Origin: Bathymodiolus brooksi
Lineage: Eukaryota; Mollusca; Bivalvia; Mytilida; Modiolidae
DNA: 64,000 nucleotides
Assembly (NCBI GenBank): GCA_963680875.1
Contig: OY804577.1
Span: forward strand, 148,818,196-148,882,195
Direction: 5' to 3'
Below are positions 39,437 through 52,300 of this stretch, in pieces. The notes beneath the pieces are model-generated. The model was not told the DNA's origin. It saw only the letters and a program-made list of their open reading frames with translations, and made no database searches. A program made the translations under genes and the position numbers. Within the stretch, counting starts at the first letter, position 1; each line of letters starts with the position of its first letter.

Positions 39437-42089
39437 CCGTGTGATATTTATTGTATGTTTACTGGTGTCTAAGTGGTACACTCAGTCTTTACATTCCGTG
39501 TGATATTTATTGTATGTTTCCTGGTGTCTAAATGGTACTCTCATTGTTAACATTCCGTGTGATATTTATTGTACGTTTCCTGGTGTCTAATTGGTACTCT
39601 CAGTGTTAACATTCCGTGTGATATTTATTGTATGTTTACTGGTGTCTAAGTGGTACTCTCAGTGTTAACATTCTGTGTGATATTTATTGTACGTTTCCTG
39701 GTGTCTAAGTGGTACTCTCCGTGTTAACATTCCGTGTGATATTTATTGTATGTTTCCTGGTGTCTAAGTGGTACTCTCAGTGTTAACATTCCGTGTGATG
39801 TTTATTGTATGTTTACTGGTGTCTAAGTGGTACTCTCAGTGTTAACATTCCGTGTGATATTTATTGTATGTTTCCTGGTGTCTAAGTGGTACTCTCAGTG
39901 TTAACATTCCGTGTGATATTTATTGTATGTTTCCTGGTGTCTAAGTGGTACTCTCAGTGTTAACATTCCGTGTGATATTTATTGTATGTTTCCTGGTGTC
40001 GAAGTGGTACTCTCAGTGTTAACATTCCTGTGATATTTATTGTATGTTTCCTGGTGTCTAAATGGTACTCTCAGTGTTAACATTCCGTGTGATATTTATT
40101 GTATGTTTACTGATGTCTAAGTGGTACTCTCAGTGTTAACATTCCGTGTGATATTTATTGTATGTTTCCTGGTGTCTACGTGGTACTCTCAGTGTTAACA
40201 TTCCGTGTGATATTTATTGTACGTTTCCTGGTGTCTAAGTGGTACTCTCAGTGTTAACATTCCGTGTGATATTTATTGTACGTTTCCTGGTGTCTAAGTG
40301 GTACTCTCAGTGTTAGCATTCCGTGTGATATTTATTGTATGTTTACTGGTGTCTAAGTTGTACTCTCAGTGTTAACATTCCGTGTGATATTTATTGTACG
40401 TTTCCTGGTGTCTAAGTGGTACTCTCAGTGTTAGCATTCCGTGTGATATTTATTGTATGTTTCCTGGTGTCTAAGTGGTACTCTCAGTGTTAACATTCCG
40501 TGTGATGTTTATTGTATGTTTCCTGGTGTCTAAGTGGTACTCTCAGTGTTAGCATTCCGTGTGATATTTATTGTATGTTTCCTGGTGTCTAAGTGGTACT
40601 CTCAGTGTTAACATTCCGTGTGATATTTATTGTATGTTTCCTGGTGTCGAAGTGGTACTCTCAGTGTTAACATTCCGTGTGATATTTATTGTATGTTTCC
40701 TGGTGTCTAAATGGTACTCTCAGTGTTAACATTCCGTGTGATATTTATTGTATTTTTACTGGTGTCTAACTGGTACTCTCAGTGTTAACATTCCGTGTGA
40801 TATTTATTGTATGTTTCCTGGTGTCTAAGTGGTACTCTCAGTGTTAACATTCCGTGTGATATTTATTGCATGTTTCCTGGTGTCTACGTGGTACTCTCAG
40901 TGTTAACATTCCGTGTGATATTTATTGTATGTTTCCTGGTGTCTAAGTGGTACTCTCAGTGTTAACATTCCGTGTGATATTTATTGTATGTTTCCTGGTG
41001 TCTAAGTGGTACTCTCAGTGTTAGCATTCCGTGTGATAATTATTGTATGTTTCCTGGTGTCTAAGTGGTACTCTCAGTGTTAACATTCCGTGTGATATTT
41101 ATTGTATGTTTCCTGGTGTCTAAGTGGTACTCTCAGTGTTAACATTCCGTGTGATATTTATTGTATGTTTCCTGGTGTCTAAGTGGTACTCTCAGTGTTA
41201 ACATTCCGTGTGATATTTATTGTACGTTTCCTGGTGTCTAAGTGGTACTCTCAGTGTTAACATTCCATGTGATATTTATTGTATGTTTCCTGGTGTCGAA
41301 GTGGTACTCTCAGTGTTAACATTCCGTGTGATATTTATTGTATGTTTCCTGGTGTCTAAGTGGTACTCTCAGTGTTAACATTCCGTGTGATATTTATTGT
41401 ATTTTTCCTGGTGTCTAAGTGGTACTCTCAGTGTTAACATTCCGTGTGATATTTATTGTATGTTTCCTGGTGTCTAAGTGGTACTCTCAGTGTTAACATT
41501 CGTGTAATATTTATTGTATGTTTCCTGGTGTCTAAGTGGTACTCTCAGTGTTAACATTCCGTGTGATATTTATTGTATGTTTCCTGGTGTCTAAGTGGTA
41601 CTCTCAGTGTTAACATTCCGTGTGATATTTATTGCATGTTTACTGGTGTCTAAGTGGTACTCTCAGTGTTAACATTCCGTGTGATATATATTGTATGTTT
41701 ACTGGTGTCTAAGTGGTACTCTCAGTGTTAACATTCCGTGTGATATTTATTGTATGTTTTCTGGTGTCTAAATGGTACTCTCATTGTTAACATTCCGTGT
41801 GATATTTATTGTATGTTTCCTGGTGTCTAAGTGGTACTCTCAGTGTTAACATTCCGTGTGATATTTATTGTACGTTTCCTGGTGTCTAAGTGGTACTCTC
41901 AGTGTTAACATTCCGTGTGATATTTATTGTACGTTTCCTGGTGTCTAAGTGGTACTCTCAGTGTTAACATTCCGTGTGATATTTATTGTATGTTTCCTGG
42001 TGTCTAAGTGGTACTCTCAGTGTTAACATTCCGTGTGATATTTATTGTATGTTTCCTGGTGTCTAAGTGGTACTCTCAGTGTTAACATT
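39437..42089. repeat. Segment P1b, 45-monomer copy of P1
   Basis: P1b follows an N-type tail exactly as P1 follows N3. It repeats the P1 series: T44A+A54T (here CAGTCTTTAC), G49T, CTAATTGG, CTGTG, A10G+C25A, the 58-bp CCTGTGAT form, CTAAGTTGTAC near 40357, T11A near 41037, G3A+T34G, G21T, G7A, GCATG and T12A. It is one monomer longer than P1. The duplicated stretch spans the N-tail/P junction, so the copy event moved a segment crossing what looks like a block boundary. Confidence 0.87.
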
Positions 42090-45037
42090 CCGTGTGATAT
42101 TTATTGTATGCTTCCTGGTGTCTAAGTGGTACTCTCCGTGTTACCATTCCGTGTGATATTTATTGTATGTTTCCTGGTGTCTAAATGGTACTCTCAGTGT
42201 TAACATTCCGTGTGATATTTATTGTATGTTTACTGGTGTCTAAGTGGTACTCTCAGTGTTAACATTCCGTGTGATATTTATTGTATGTTTCCTGGTGTCT
42301 AAGTGGTACTCTCAGTGTTAACATTCCGTGTGATATTTATTATATGTTTCCTGGTGTCTAAATGGTACTCTCAGTGTTAACATTCCGTGTGATATTTATT
42401 GTATGTTTCCTGGTGTCTAAGTGGTACTCTCAGTGTTAACATTCCGTGTGATATTTATTGTATGTTTCCTGATGTCTAAGTGGTACTCTCCGTGTTACCA
42501 TTCCGTGTGATATTTATTGTATGTTTCCTGGTGTCTAAATGGTACTCTCAGTGTTAACATTCCGTGTGATATTTATTGTATGTTTACTGGTGTCTAAATG
42601 GTACTCTCAGTGTTAACATTCCGTGTGATATTTATTGTACTTTTCGTGGTGTCTAAGTGGTACTCTCAGTGTTAGCATTCCGTGTGATATTTATTGTAAG
42701 TTTACTGGTGTCTAAGTGGTACTCTCAGTGTTAGCATTCCGTGTGATATTTATTGTATGTTGACTGGTGTCTAAGTGGTACTCTCAGTGTTACCATTCCG
42801 TGTGATATTTATTGTATGTTTCCTGGTGTCTAAGTGGTACTCTCAGTGTTAGCATTCCGTGTGATATTTATTGTACGTTTCCTGGTGTCTAAGTGGTACT
42901 CTCAGTGTTAGCATTCCGTGTGATATTTATTGTATGTTTCCTGGTGTCGAAGTGGTACTCTCAGTGTTAACATTCCGTGTGATATTTATTGTATTTTTCC
43001 TGGTGTCTAAGTGGTACTCTCAGTGTTAACATTCCGTGTGATATTTATTGTATGTTTCCTGGTGTCTAAGTGGTACTCTCAGTGTTAACATTCCTGTAAT
43101 ATTTATTGTATGTTTCCTGGTGTCTAAGTGGTACTCTCAGTGTTAACATTCCGTGTGATATTTATTGTATGCTTCCTGGTGTCTAAGTGGTACTCTCAGT
43201 GTTAACATTCCGTGTGATATTTATTGCATGTTTCCTGGTGTCTAAGTGGTACTCTCAGTGTTAACATTCCGTGTGATATATATTGTATGTTTACTGGTGT
43301 CTAAGTGGTACTCTCAGTGTTAACATTCCGTGTGATATTTATTGTATGTTTCCTGGTGTCTAAATGGTACTCTCATTGTTAACATTCCGTGTGATATTTA
43401 TTGTATGTTTCCTGGTGTCTAAGTGGTACTCTCAGTGTTAACATTCCGTGTGATATTTATTGTACGTTTCCTGGTGTCTAAGTGGTACTCTCAGTGTTAG
43501 CATTCCGTGTGATATTTATTGTACGTTTCCTGGTGTCTAAGTGGTACTCTCAGTGTTAACATTCCGTGTGATATTTATTGTATGTTTACTGGTGTCTAAG
43601 TGGTACTCTCAGTGTTAACATTCCGTGTGATATTTATTGTATGTTTCCTGGTGTCTAAGTGGTACTCTCAGTGTTAACATTCCGTGTGATATTTATTGTA
43701 TGTTTCCTGGTGTCTAAGTGGTACTCTCCGTGTTACCATTCCGTGTGATATTTATTGTATGTTTCCTGGTGTCTAAATGGTACTCTCAGTGTTAACATTC
43801 CGTGTGATATTTATTGTATGTTTCCTGGTGTCTAAGTGGTACTCTCAGTGTTAACATTCCGTGTGATATTTATTGTATGTTTCCTGGTGTCTAAGTGGTA
43901 CTCTCAGTGTTAACATTCCGTGTGATATTTATTATATGTTTCCTGGTGTCTAAATGGTACTCTCAGTGTTAACATTCCGTGTGATATTTATTGTATTTTT
44001 CCTGGTGTCTAAGTGGTACTCTCAGTGTTAACATTCCGTGTGATATTTATTGTATGTTTACTGGTGTCTAAGTGGTACTCTCAGTGTTAACATTTCGTGT
44101 GATATGTATTGTACGTTTCCTGGTGTCTAAGTGGTACTCTCAGTGTTAACATTCCGTGTGATATTTATTGTACGTTTCCTGGTGTCTAAGTGGTACTCTC
44201 AGTGTTAACATTCCATGTGATATTTATTGTATGTTTCCTGGTGTCGAAGTGGTACTCTCAGTGTTAACATTCCGTGTGATATTTATTGTATGTTTCCTGG
44301 TGTCTAAGTGGTACTCTCAGTGTTAACATTCCGTGTGATATTTATTGTATTTTTCCTGGTGTCTAAGTGGTACTCTCAGTGTTAACATTCCGTGTGATAT
44401 TTATTGTATGTTTCCTGGTGTCTAAGTGGTACTCTCAGTGTTAACATTCGTGTAATATTTATTGTATGTTTCCTGGTGTCTAAGTGGTACTCTCAGTGTT
44501 AACATTCCGTGTGATATTTATTGTATGTTTCCTGGTGTCTAAGTGGTACTCTCAGTGTTAACATTCCGTGTGATATTTATTGCATGTTTACTGGTGTCTA
44601 AGTGGTACTCTCAGTGTTAACATTCCGTGTGATATATATTGTATGTTTACTGGTGTCTAAGTGGTACTCTCAGTGTTAACATTCCGTGTGATATTTATTG
44701 TATGTTTTCTGGTGTCTAAATGGTACTCTCATTGTTAACATTCCGTGTGATATTTATTGTATGTTTCCTGGTGTCTAAGTGGTACTCTCAGTGTTAACAT
44801 TCCGTGTGATATTTATTGTACGTTTCCTGGTGTCTAAGTGGTACTCTCAGTGTTAACATTCCGTGTGATATTTATTGTACGTTTCCTGGTGTCTAAGTGG
44901 TACTCTCAGTGTTAACATTCCGTGTGATATTTATTGTATGTTTCCTGGTGTCTAAGTGGTACTCTCAGTGTTAACATTCCGTGTGATATTTATTGTATGT
45001 TTCCTGGTGTCTAAGTGGTACTCTCAGTGTTAACATT
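42090..45037. repeat. Unit M1, 50-mer (2,948 bp)
   Basis: The T22C+A48C+A55C anchor is followed by an M0-like series. This includes the C26G, T20A, T24G trio near 42638-42770, the CCTGTAAT form near 43094, T22C, GCATG and T12A. It closes with a P1-like tail (G3A+T34G, G21T, G7A, GCATG, T12A, C25T+G49T). The C26G monomer recurs exactly 2,948 bp later in M2. A private element is TCGTG followed by GATATGTATTG near 44095. Confidence 0.88.
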
Positions 45038-48000
45038 CCGTGTGATATTTATTGTATGCTTCCTGGTGTCTAAGTGGTACTCTCCGTGTTACCATTCCGT
45101 GTGATATTTATTGTATGTTTCCTGGTGTCTAAATGGTACTCTCAGTGTTAACATTCCGTGTGATATTTATTGTATGTTTACTGGTGTCTAAGTGGTACTC
45201 TCAGTGTTAACATTCCGTGTGATATTTATTGTATGTTTCCTGGTGTCTAAGTGGTACTCTCAGTGTTAACATTCCGTGTGATATTTATTATATGTTTCCT
45301 GGTGTCTAAATGGTACTCTCAGTGTTAACATTCCGTGTGATATTTATTGTATGTTTCCTGGTGTCTAAGTGGTACTCTCAGTGTTAACATTCCGTGTGAT
45401 ATTTATTGTATGTTTCCTGATGTCTAAGTGGTACTCTCCGTGTTACCATTCCGTGTGATATTTATTGTATGTTTCCTGGTGTCTAAATGGTACTCTCAGT
45501 GTTAACATTCCGTGTGATATTTATTGTATGTTTACTGGTGTCTAAGTGGTACTCTCAGTGTTAACATTCCGTGTGATATTTATTGTACTTTTCGTGGTGT
45601 CTAAGTGGTACTCTCAGTGTTAGCATTCCGTGTGATATTTATTGTAAGTTTACTGGTGTCTAAGTGGTACTCTCAGTGTTAGCATTCCGTGTGATATTTA
45701 TTGTATGTTGACTGGTGTCTAAGTGGTACTCTCAGTGTTACCATTCCGTGTGATATTTATTGTATGTTTCCTGGTGTCTAAGTGGTACTCTCAGTGTTAG
45801 CATTCCGTGTGATATTTATTGTACGTTTCCTGGTGTCTAAGTGGTACTCTCAGTGTTAACATTCCGTGTGATATTTATTGTATGTTTCCTGGTGTCGAAG
45901 TGGTACTCTCAGTGTTAACATTCCGTGTGATATTTATTGTATTTTTCCTGGTGTCTAAGTGGTACTCTCAGTGTTAACATTCCGTGTGATATTTATTGTA
46001 TGTTTCCTGGTGTCTAAGTGGTACTCTCAGTGTTAACATTCCTGTAATATTTATTGTATGTTTCCTGGTGTCTAAGTGGTACTCTCAGTGTTAACATTCC
46101 GTGTGATATTTATTGTATGCTTCCTGGTGTCTAAGTGGTACTCTCAGTGTTAACATTCCGTGTGATATTTATTGCATGTTTCCTGGTGTCTAAGTGGTAC
46201 TCTCAGTGTTAACATTCCGTGTGATATATATTGTATGTTTACTGGTGTCTAAGTGGTACTCTCAGTGTTAACATTCCGTGTGATATTTATTGTATGTTTC
46301 CTGGTGTCTAAGTGGTACTCTCATTGTTAACATTCCGTGTGATATTTATTGTATGTTTCCTGGTGTCTAAGTGGTACTCTCAGTGTTAACATTCCGTGTG
46401 ATATTTATTGTACGTTTCCTGGTGTCTAAGTGGTACTCTCAGTGTTAGCATTCCGTGTGATATTTATTGTACGTTTCCTGGTGTCTAAGTGGTACTCTCA
46501 GTGTTAACATTCCGTGTGATATTTATTGTATGTTTACTGGTGTCTAAGTGGTACTCTCAGTGTTAACATTCCGTGTGATATTTATTGTATGTTTCCTGGT
46601 GTCTAAGTGGTACTCTCAGTGTTAACATTCCGTGTGATATTTATTGTATGTTTCCTGGTGTCTAAGTGGTACTCTCCGTGTTACCATTCCGTGTGATATT
46701 TATTGTATGTTTCCTGGTGTCTAAATGGTACTCTCAGTGTTAACATTCCGTGTGATATTTATTGTATGTTTCCTGGTGTCTAAGTGGTACTCTCAGTGTT
46801 AACATTCCGTGTGATATTTATTGTATGTTTCCTGGTGTCTAAGTGGTACTCTCAGTGTTAACATTCCGTGTGATATTTATTATATGTTTCCTGGTGTCTA
46901 AATGGTACTCTCAGTGTTAACATTCCGTGTGATATTTATTGTATGTTTCCTGGTGTCTAAGTGGTACTCTCAGTGTTAACATTCCGTGTGATATTTATTG
47001 TATGTTTACTGGTGTCTAAGTGGTACTCTCAGTGTTAACATTTCGTGTGATATGTATTGTACGTTTCCTGGTGTCTAAGTGGTACTCTCAGTGTTAACAT
47101 TCCGTGTGATATTTATTGTATGTTTACTGGTGTCTAAGTGGTACTCTCAGTGTTAACATTCCGTGTGGTATTTATTATATGTTTCCTGGTGTCTAAGTGG
47201 TACTCTCAGTGTTAACATTCCGTGTGATATTTATTGTATGTTTCCTGGTGTCGAAGTGGTACTCTCAGTGTTAACATTCCGTGTGATATTTATTGTATGT
47301 TTCCTGGTGTCTACGTTGTACTCTCAGTGTTAACATTCCGTGTGATATTTATTGTATGTTTCCTGGTGTCTAAGTGGTACTCTCAGTGTTAACATTCCGT
47401 GTGATATTTATTGTATGTTTCCTGGTGTCTAAGTGGTACTCTCAGTGTTAACATTCCGTGTGATATTTATTATATGTTTCCTGGTGTCTAAATGGTACTC
47501 TCAGTGTTAACATTCCGTGTGATATTTATTGTATGTTTCCTGGTGTCTAAGTGGTACTCTCAGTGTTAACATTCCGTGTGATATTTATTGTATGTTTCCT
47601 GATGTCTAAGTGGTACTCTCAGTGTTAACATTCCGTGTGATATTTATTGTATGTTTACTGGTGTCTAAGTGGTACTCTCAGTGTTAACATTCCGTGTGAT
47701 ATTTATTGTATGTTTCCTGGTGTCTAAGTGGTACTCTCAGTGTTAACATTCCGTGTGATATTTATTGTATGTTTACTGGTGTCTAAGTGGTACTCTCAGT
47801 GTTAACATTCCGTGTGATATTTATTGTATGTTTCCTGGTGTCTAAGTGGTACTCTCAGTGTTAACATTCCGTGTGATATTTATTGTATGTTTCCTGGTGT
47901 CTAAGTGGTACTCTCAGTGTTAACATTCCGTGTGATATTTATTGTATGTTTCCTGGTGTCTACGTGGTACTCTCAGTGTTAAAGTTGTGTGATATTTATT

Positions 48001-49339
48001 GTATGTTTACTGGTGTCTAAGTGGTACTCTCAGTGTTAACATTCCGTGTGGTATTTATTATATGTTTCCTGGTGTCTAAGTGGTACTCTCAGTGTTAACA
48101 TTCCGTGTGATATTTATTGTATGTTTCCTGGTGTCGAAGTGGTACTCTCAGTGTTAACATTCCGTGTGATATTTATTGTATGTTTCCTGGTGTCTACGTT
48201 GTACTCTCAGTGTTAACATTCCGTGTGATATTTATTGTATGTTTCCTGGTGTCTAAGTGGTACTCTCAGTGTTAACATTCCGTGTGATATTTATTGTATG
48301 TTTCCTGGTGTCTAAGTGGTACTCTCAGTGTTAACATTCGTGTGATATTTATTGTATGTTTCCTGGTGTCTAAGTGGTACTCTCAGTGTTAACATTCCGT
48401 GTGATATTTATTATATGTTTCCTGGTGTCTAAATGGTACTCTCAGTGTTAACATTCCGTGTGATATTTATTGTATGTTTCCTGGTGTCTAAGTGGTACTC
48501 TCAGTGTTAACATTCCGTGTGATATTTATTGTATGTTTCCTGATGTCTAAGTGGTACTCTCCGTGTTACCATTCCGTGTGATATTTATTGTATGTTTCCT
48601 GGTGTCTAAATGGTACTCTCAGTGTTAACATTCCGTGTGATATTTATTGTATGTTTACTGGTGTCTAAGTGGTACTCTCAGTGTTAACATTCCGTGTGAT
48701 ATTTATTGTACTTTTCCTGGTGTCTAAGTGGTACTCTCAGTGTTAACATTCGTGTAATATTTATTGTATGTTTCCTGGTGTCTAAGTGGTACTCTCAGTG
48801 TTAACATTCCGTGTGATATTTATTGTATGTTTCCTGGTGTCTAAGTGGTACTCTCAGTGTTAACATTCCGTGTGATATTTATTGCATGTTTACTGGTGTC
48901 TAAGTGGTACTCTCAGTGTTAACATTCCGTGTGATATATATTGTATGTTTACTGGTGTCTAAGTGGTACTCTCAGTGTTAACATTCCGTGTGATATTTAT
49001 TGTATGTTTCCTGGTGTCTAAATGGTACTCTCATTGTTAACATTCCGTGTGATATTTATTGTATGTTTCCTGGTGTCTAAGTGGTACTCTCAGTGTTAAC
49101 ATTCCGTGTGATATTTATTGTACGTTTCCTGGTGTCTAAGTGGTACTCTCAGTGTTAGCATTCCGTGTGATATTTATTGTACGTTTCCTGGTGTCTAAGT
49201 GGTACTCTCAGTGTTAACATTCCGTGTGATATTTATTGTACGTTTCCTGGTGTCTAAGTGGTACTCTCAGTGTTAACATTCCGTGTGATATTTATTGTAT
49301 GTTTCCTGGTGTCTAAGTGGTACTCTCAGTGTTAACATT
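45038..49339. repeat. Unit M2, 73-mer (4,302 bp)
   Basis: The M1 order is repeated in the first two thirds, with the C26G, T20A, T24G trio at 45586-45720. The unit is then extended by material first seen here: monomers with A8G+G17A (GTGGTATTTATTATATG) starting at 47161 and 48044, each followed by T34G and A36C+G39T monomers. The two occurrences are 15 monomers apart (883 bp, because a 57-bp monomer lies between). The P1-like tail returns before the next anchor at 49340. Confidence 0.86.
47928..47984. repeat. Aberrant 57-bp monomer junction
   Basis: At 47979-47990 the normal stretch from GTTAAC to the next GTGTGAT is two bases shorter and reads GTTAAAGTTGTGTGAT. AACATTCC is thus replaced by AAAGTT. 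This is the only place where the monomer border itself is scrambled rather than simply losing a C. It may mark an old recombination or repair joint; a sequencing or assembly error cannot be excluded. Confidence 0.8.
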
Positions 49340-52300
49340 CCGTGTGATATTTATTGTATGCTTCCTGGTGTCTAAGTGGTACTCTCCGTGTTACCATTCC
49401 GTGTGATATTTATTGTATGTTTCCTGGTGTCTAAATGGTACTCTCAGTGTTAACATTCCGTGTGATATTTATTGTATGTTTACTGGTGTCTAAGTGGTAC
49501 TCTCAGTGTTAACATTCCGTGTGATATTTATTGTATGTTTCCTGGTGTCTAAGTGGTACTCTCAGTGTTAACATTCCGTGTGATATTTATTATATGTTTC
49601 CTGGTGTCTAAATGGTACTCTCAGTGTTAACATTCCGTGTGATATTTATTGTATGTTTCCTGGTGTCTAAGTGGTACTCTCAGTGTTAACATTCCGTGTG
49701 ATATTTATTGTATGTTTCCTGATGTCTAAGTGGTACTCTCCGTGTTACCATTCCGTGTGATATTTATTGTATGTTTCCTGGTGTCTAAATGGTACTCTCA
49801 GTGTTAGCATTCCGTGTGATATTTATTGTATGTTTACTGGTGTCTAAGTGGTACTCTCAGTGTTAACATTCCGTGTGATATTTATTGTACTTTTCGTGGT
49901 GTCTAAGTGGTACTCTCAGTGTTAGCATTCCGTGTGATATTTATTGTAAGTTTACTGGTGTCTAAGTGGTACTCTCAGTGTTAGCATTCCGTGTGATATT
50001 TATTGTATGTTGACTGGTGTCTAAGTGGTACTCTCAGTGTTACCATTCCGTGTGATATTTATTGTATGTTTCCTGGTGTCTAAGTGGTACTCTCAGTGTT
50101 AACATTCCGTGTGATATTTATTGTACGTTTCCTGGTGTCTAAGTGGTACTCTCAGTGTTAACATTCCGTGTGATATTTATTGTATGTTTCCTGGTGTCGA
50201 AGTGGTACTCTCAGTGTTAACATTCCGTGTGATATTTATTGTATTTTTCCTGGTGTCTAAGTGGTACTCTCAGTGTTAACATTCCGTGTGATATTTATTG
50301 TATGTTTCCTGGTGTCTAAGTGGTACTCTCAGTGTTAACATTCCTGTAATATTTATTGTATGTTTCCTGGTGTCTAAGTGGTACTCTCAGTGTTAACATT
50401 CCGTGTGATATTTATTGTATGCTTCCTGGTGTCTAAGTGGTACTCTCAGTGTTAACATTCCGTGTGATATTTATTGCATGTTTCCTGGTGTCTAAGTGGT
50501 ACTCTCAGTGTTAACATTCCGTGTGATATATATTGTATGTTTACTGGTGTCTAAGTGGTACTCTCAGTGTTAACATTCCGTGTGATATTTATTGTATGTT
50601 TCCTGGTGTCTAAATGGTACTCTCATTGTTAACATTCCGTGTGATATTTATTGTATGTTTCCTGGTGTCTAAGTGGTACTCTCAGTGTTAACATTCCGTG
50701 TGATATTTATTGTACGTTTCCTGGTGTCTAAGTGGTACTCTCAGTGTTAACATTCCGTGTGATATTTATTGTACGTTTCCTGGTGTCTAAGTGGTACTCT
50801 CAGTGTTAACATTCCGTGTGATATTTATTGTATGTTTACTGGTGTCTAAGTGGTACTCTCAGTGTTAACATTCCGTGTGATATTTATTGTATGTTTCCTG
50901 GTGTCTAAGTGGTACTCTCAGTGTTAACATTCCGTGTGATATTTATTGTATGTTTCCTGGTGTCTAAGTGGTACTCTCCGTGTTACCATTCCGTGTGATA
51001 TTTATTGTATGTTTCCTGGTGTCTAAATGGTACTCTCAGTGTTAGCATTCCGTGTGATATTTATTGTATGTTTCCTGGTGTCTAAATGGTACTCTCAGTG
51101 TTAACATTCCGTGTGATATTTATTGTATGTTTCCTGGTGTCTAAGTGGTACTCTCAGTGTTAACATTCCGTGTGATATTTATTGTATGTTTACTGGTGTC
51201 TAAGTGGTACTCTCAGTGTTAACATTCCGTGTGATATGTATTGTACGTTTCCTGGTGTCTAAGTGGTACTCTCAGTGTTAACATTCCGTGTGATATTTAT
51301 TGTATGTTTACTGGTGTCTAAGTGGTACTCTCAGTGTTAACATTCCGTGTGGTATTTATTATATGTTTCCTGGTGTCTAAGTGGTACTCTCAGTGTTAAC
51401 ATTCCGTGTGATATTTATTGTATGTTTCCTGGTGTCGAAGTGGTACTCTCAGTGTTAACATTCCGTGTGATATTTATTGTATGTTTCCTGGTGTCTACGT
51501 TGTACTCTCAGTGTTAACATTCCGTGTGATATTTATTGTATGTTTCCTGGTGTCTAAGTGGTACTCTCAGTGTTAGCATTCCGTGTGATATTTATTGTAT
51601 GTTTCCTGGTGTCTAAGTGGTACTCTCAGTGTTAACATTCCGTGTGATATTTATTATATGTTTCCTGGTGTCTAAATGGTACTGTCAGTGTTAACATTCC
51701 GTGTGATATTTATTGTATGTTTCCTGGTGTCTAAGTGGTACTCTCAGTGTTAACATTCCGTGTGATATTTATTGTATGTTTCCTGATGTCTAAGTGGTAC
51801 TCTCCGTGTTACCATTCCGTGTGATATTTATTGTATGTTTCCTGGTGTCTAAATGGTACTCTCAGTGTTAACATTCCGTGTGATATTTATTGTATGTTTA
51901 CTGGTGTCTAAGTGGTACTCTCAGTGTTAACATTCCGTGTGATATTTATTGTATGTTTACTGGTGTCTAAGTGGTACTCTCAGTGTTAACATTCCGTGTG
52001 ATATTTATTGTATGTTTACTGGTGTCTAAGTGGTACTCTCAGTGTTAACATTCCGTGTGATATTTATTGTACGTTTCCTGGTGTCTAAGTGGTACTCTCA
52101 GTGTTAACATTCCGTGTGATATTTATTGTATGTTTCCTGGTGTCTACGTGGTACTCTCAGTGTTAGCATTCCGTGTGATATTTATTGTATGTTTACTGGT
52201 GTCTAAGTGGTACTCTCAGTGTTAACATTCCGTGTGGTATTTATTATATGTTTCCTGGTGTCTATGTGGTACTCTCAGTGTTAACATTCCGTGTGATATT

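Noticed and set aside
47900..48060. Transposon insertion at the scrambled border
   Set aside because: Only two bases are lost and a few changed; satellite continues on both sides with no inserted sequence.
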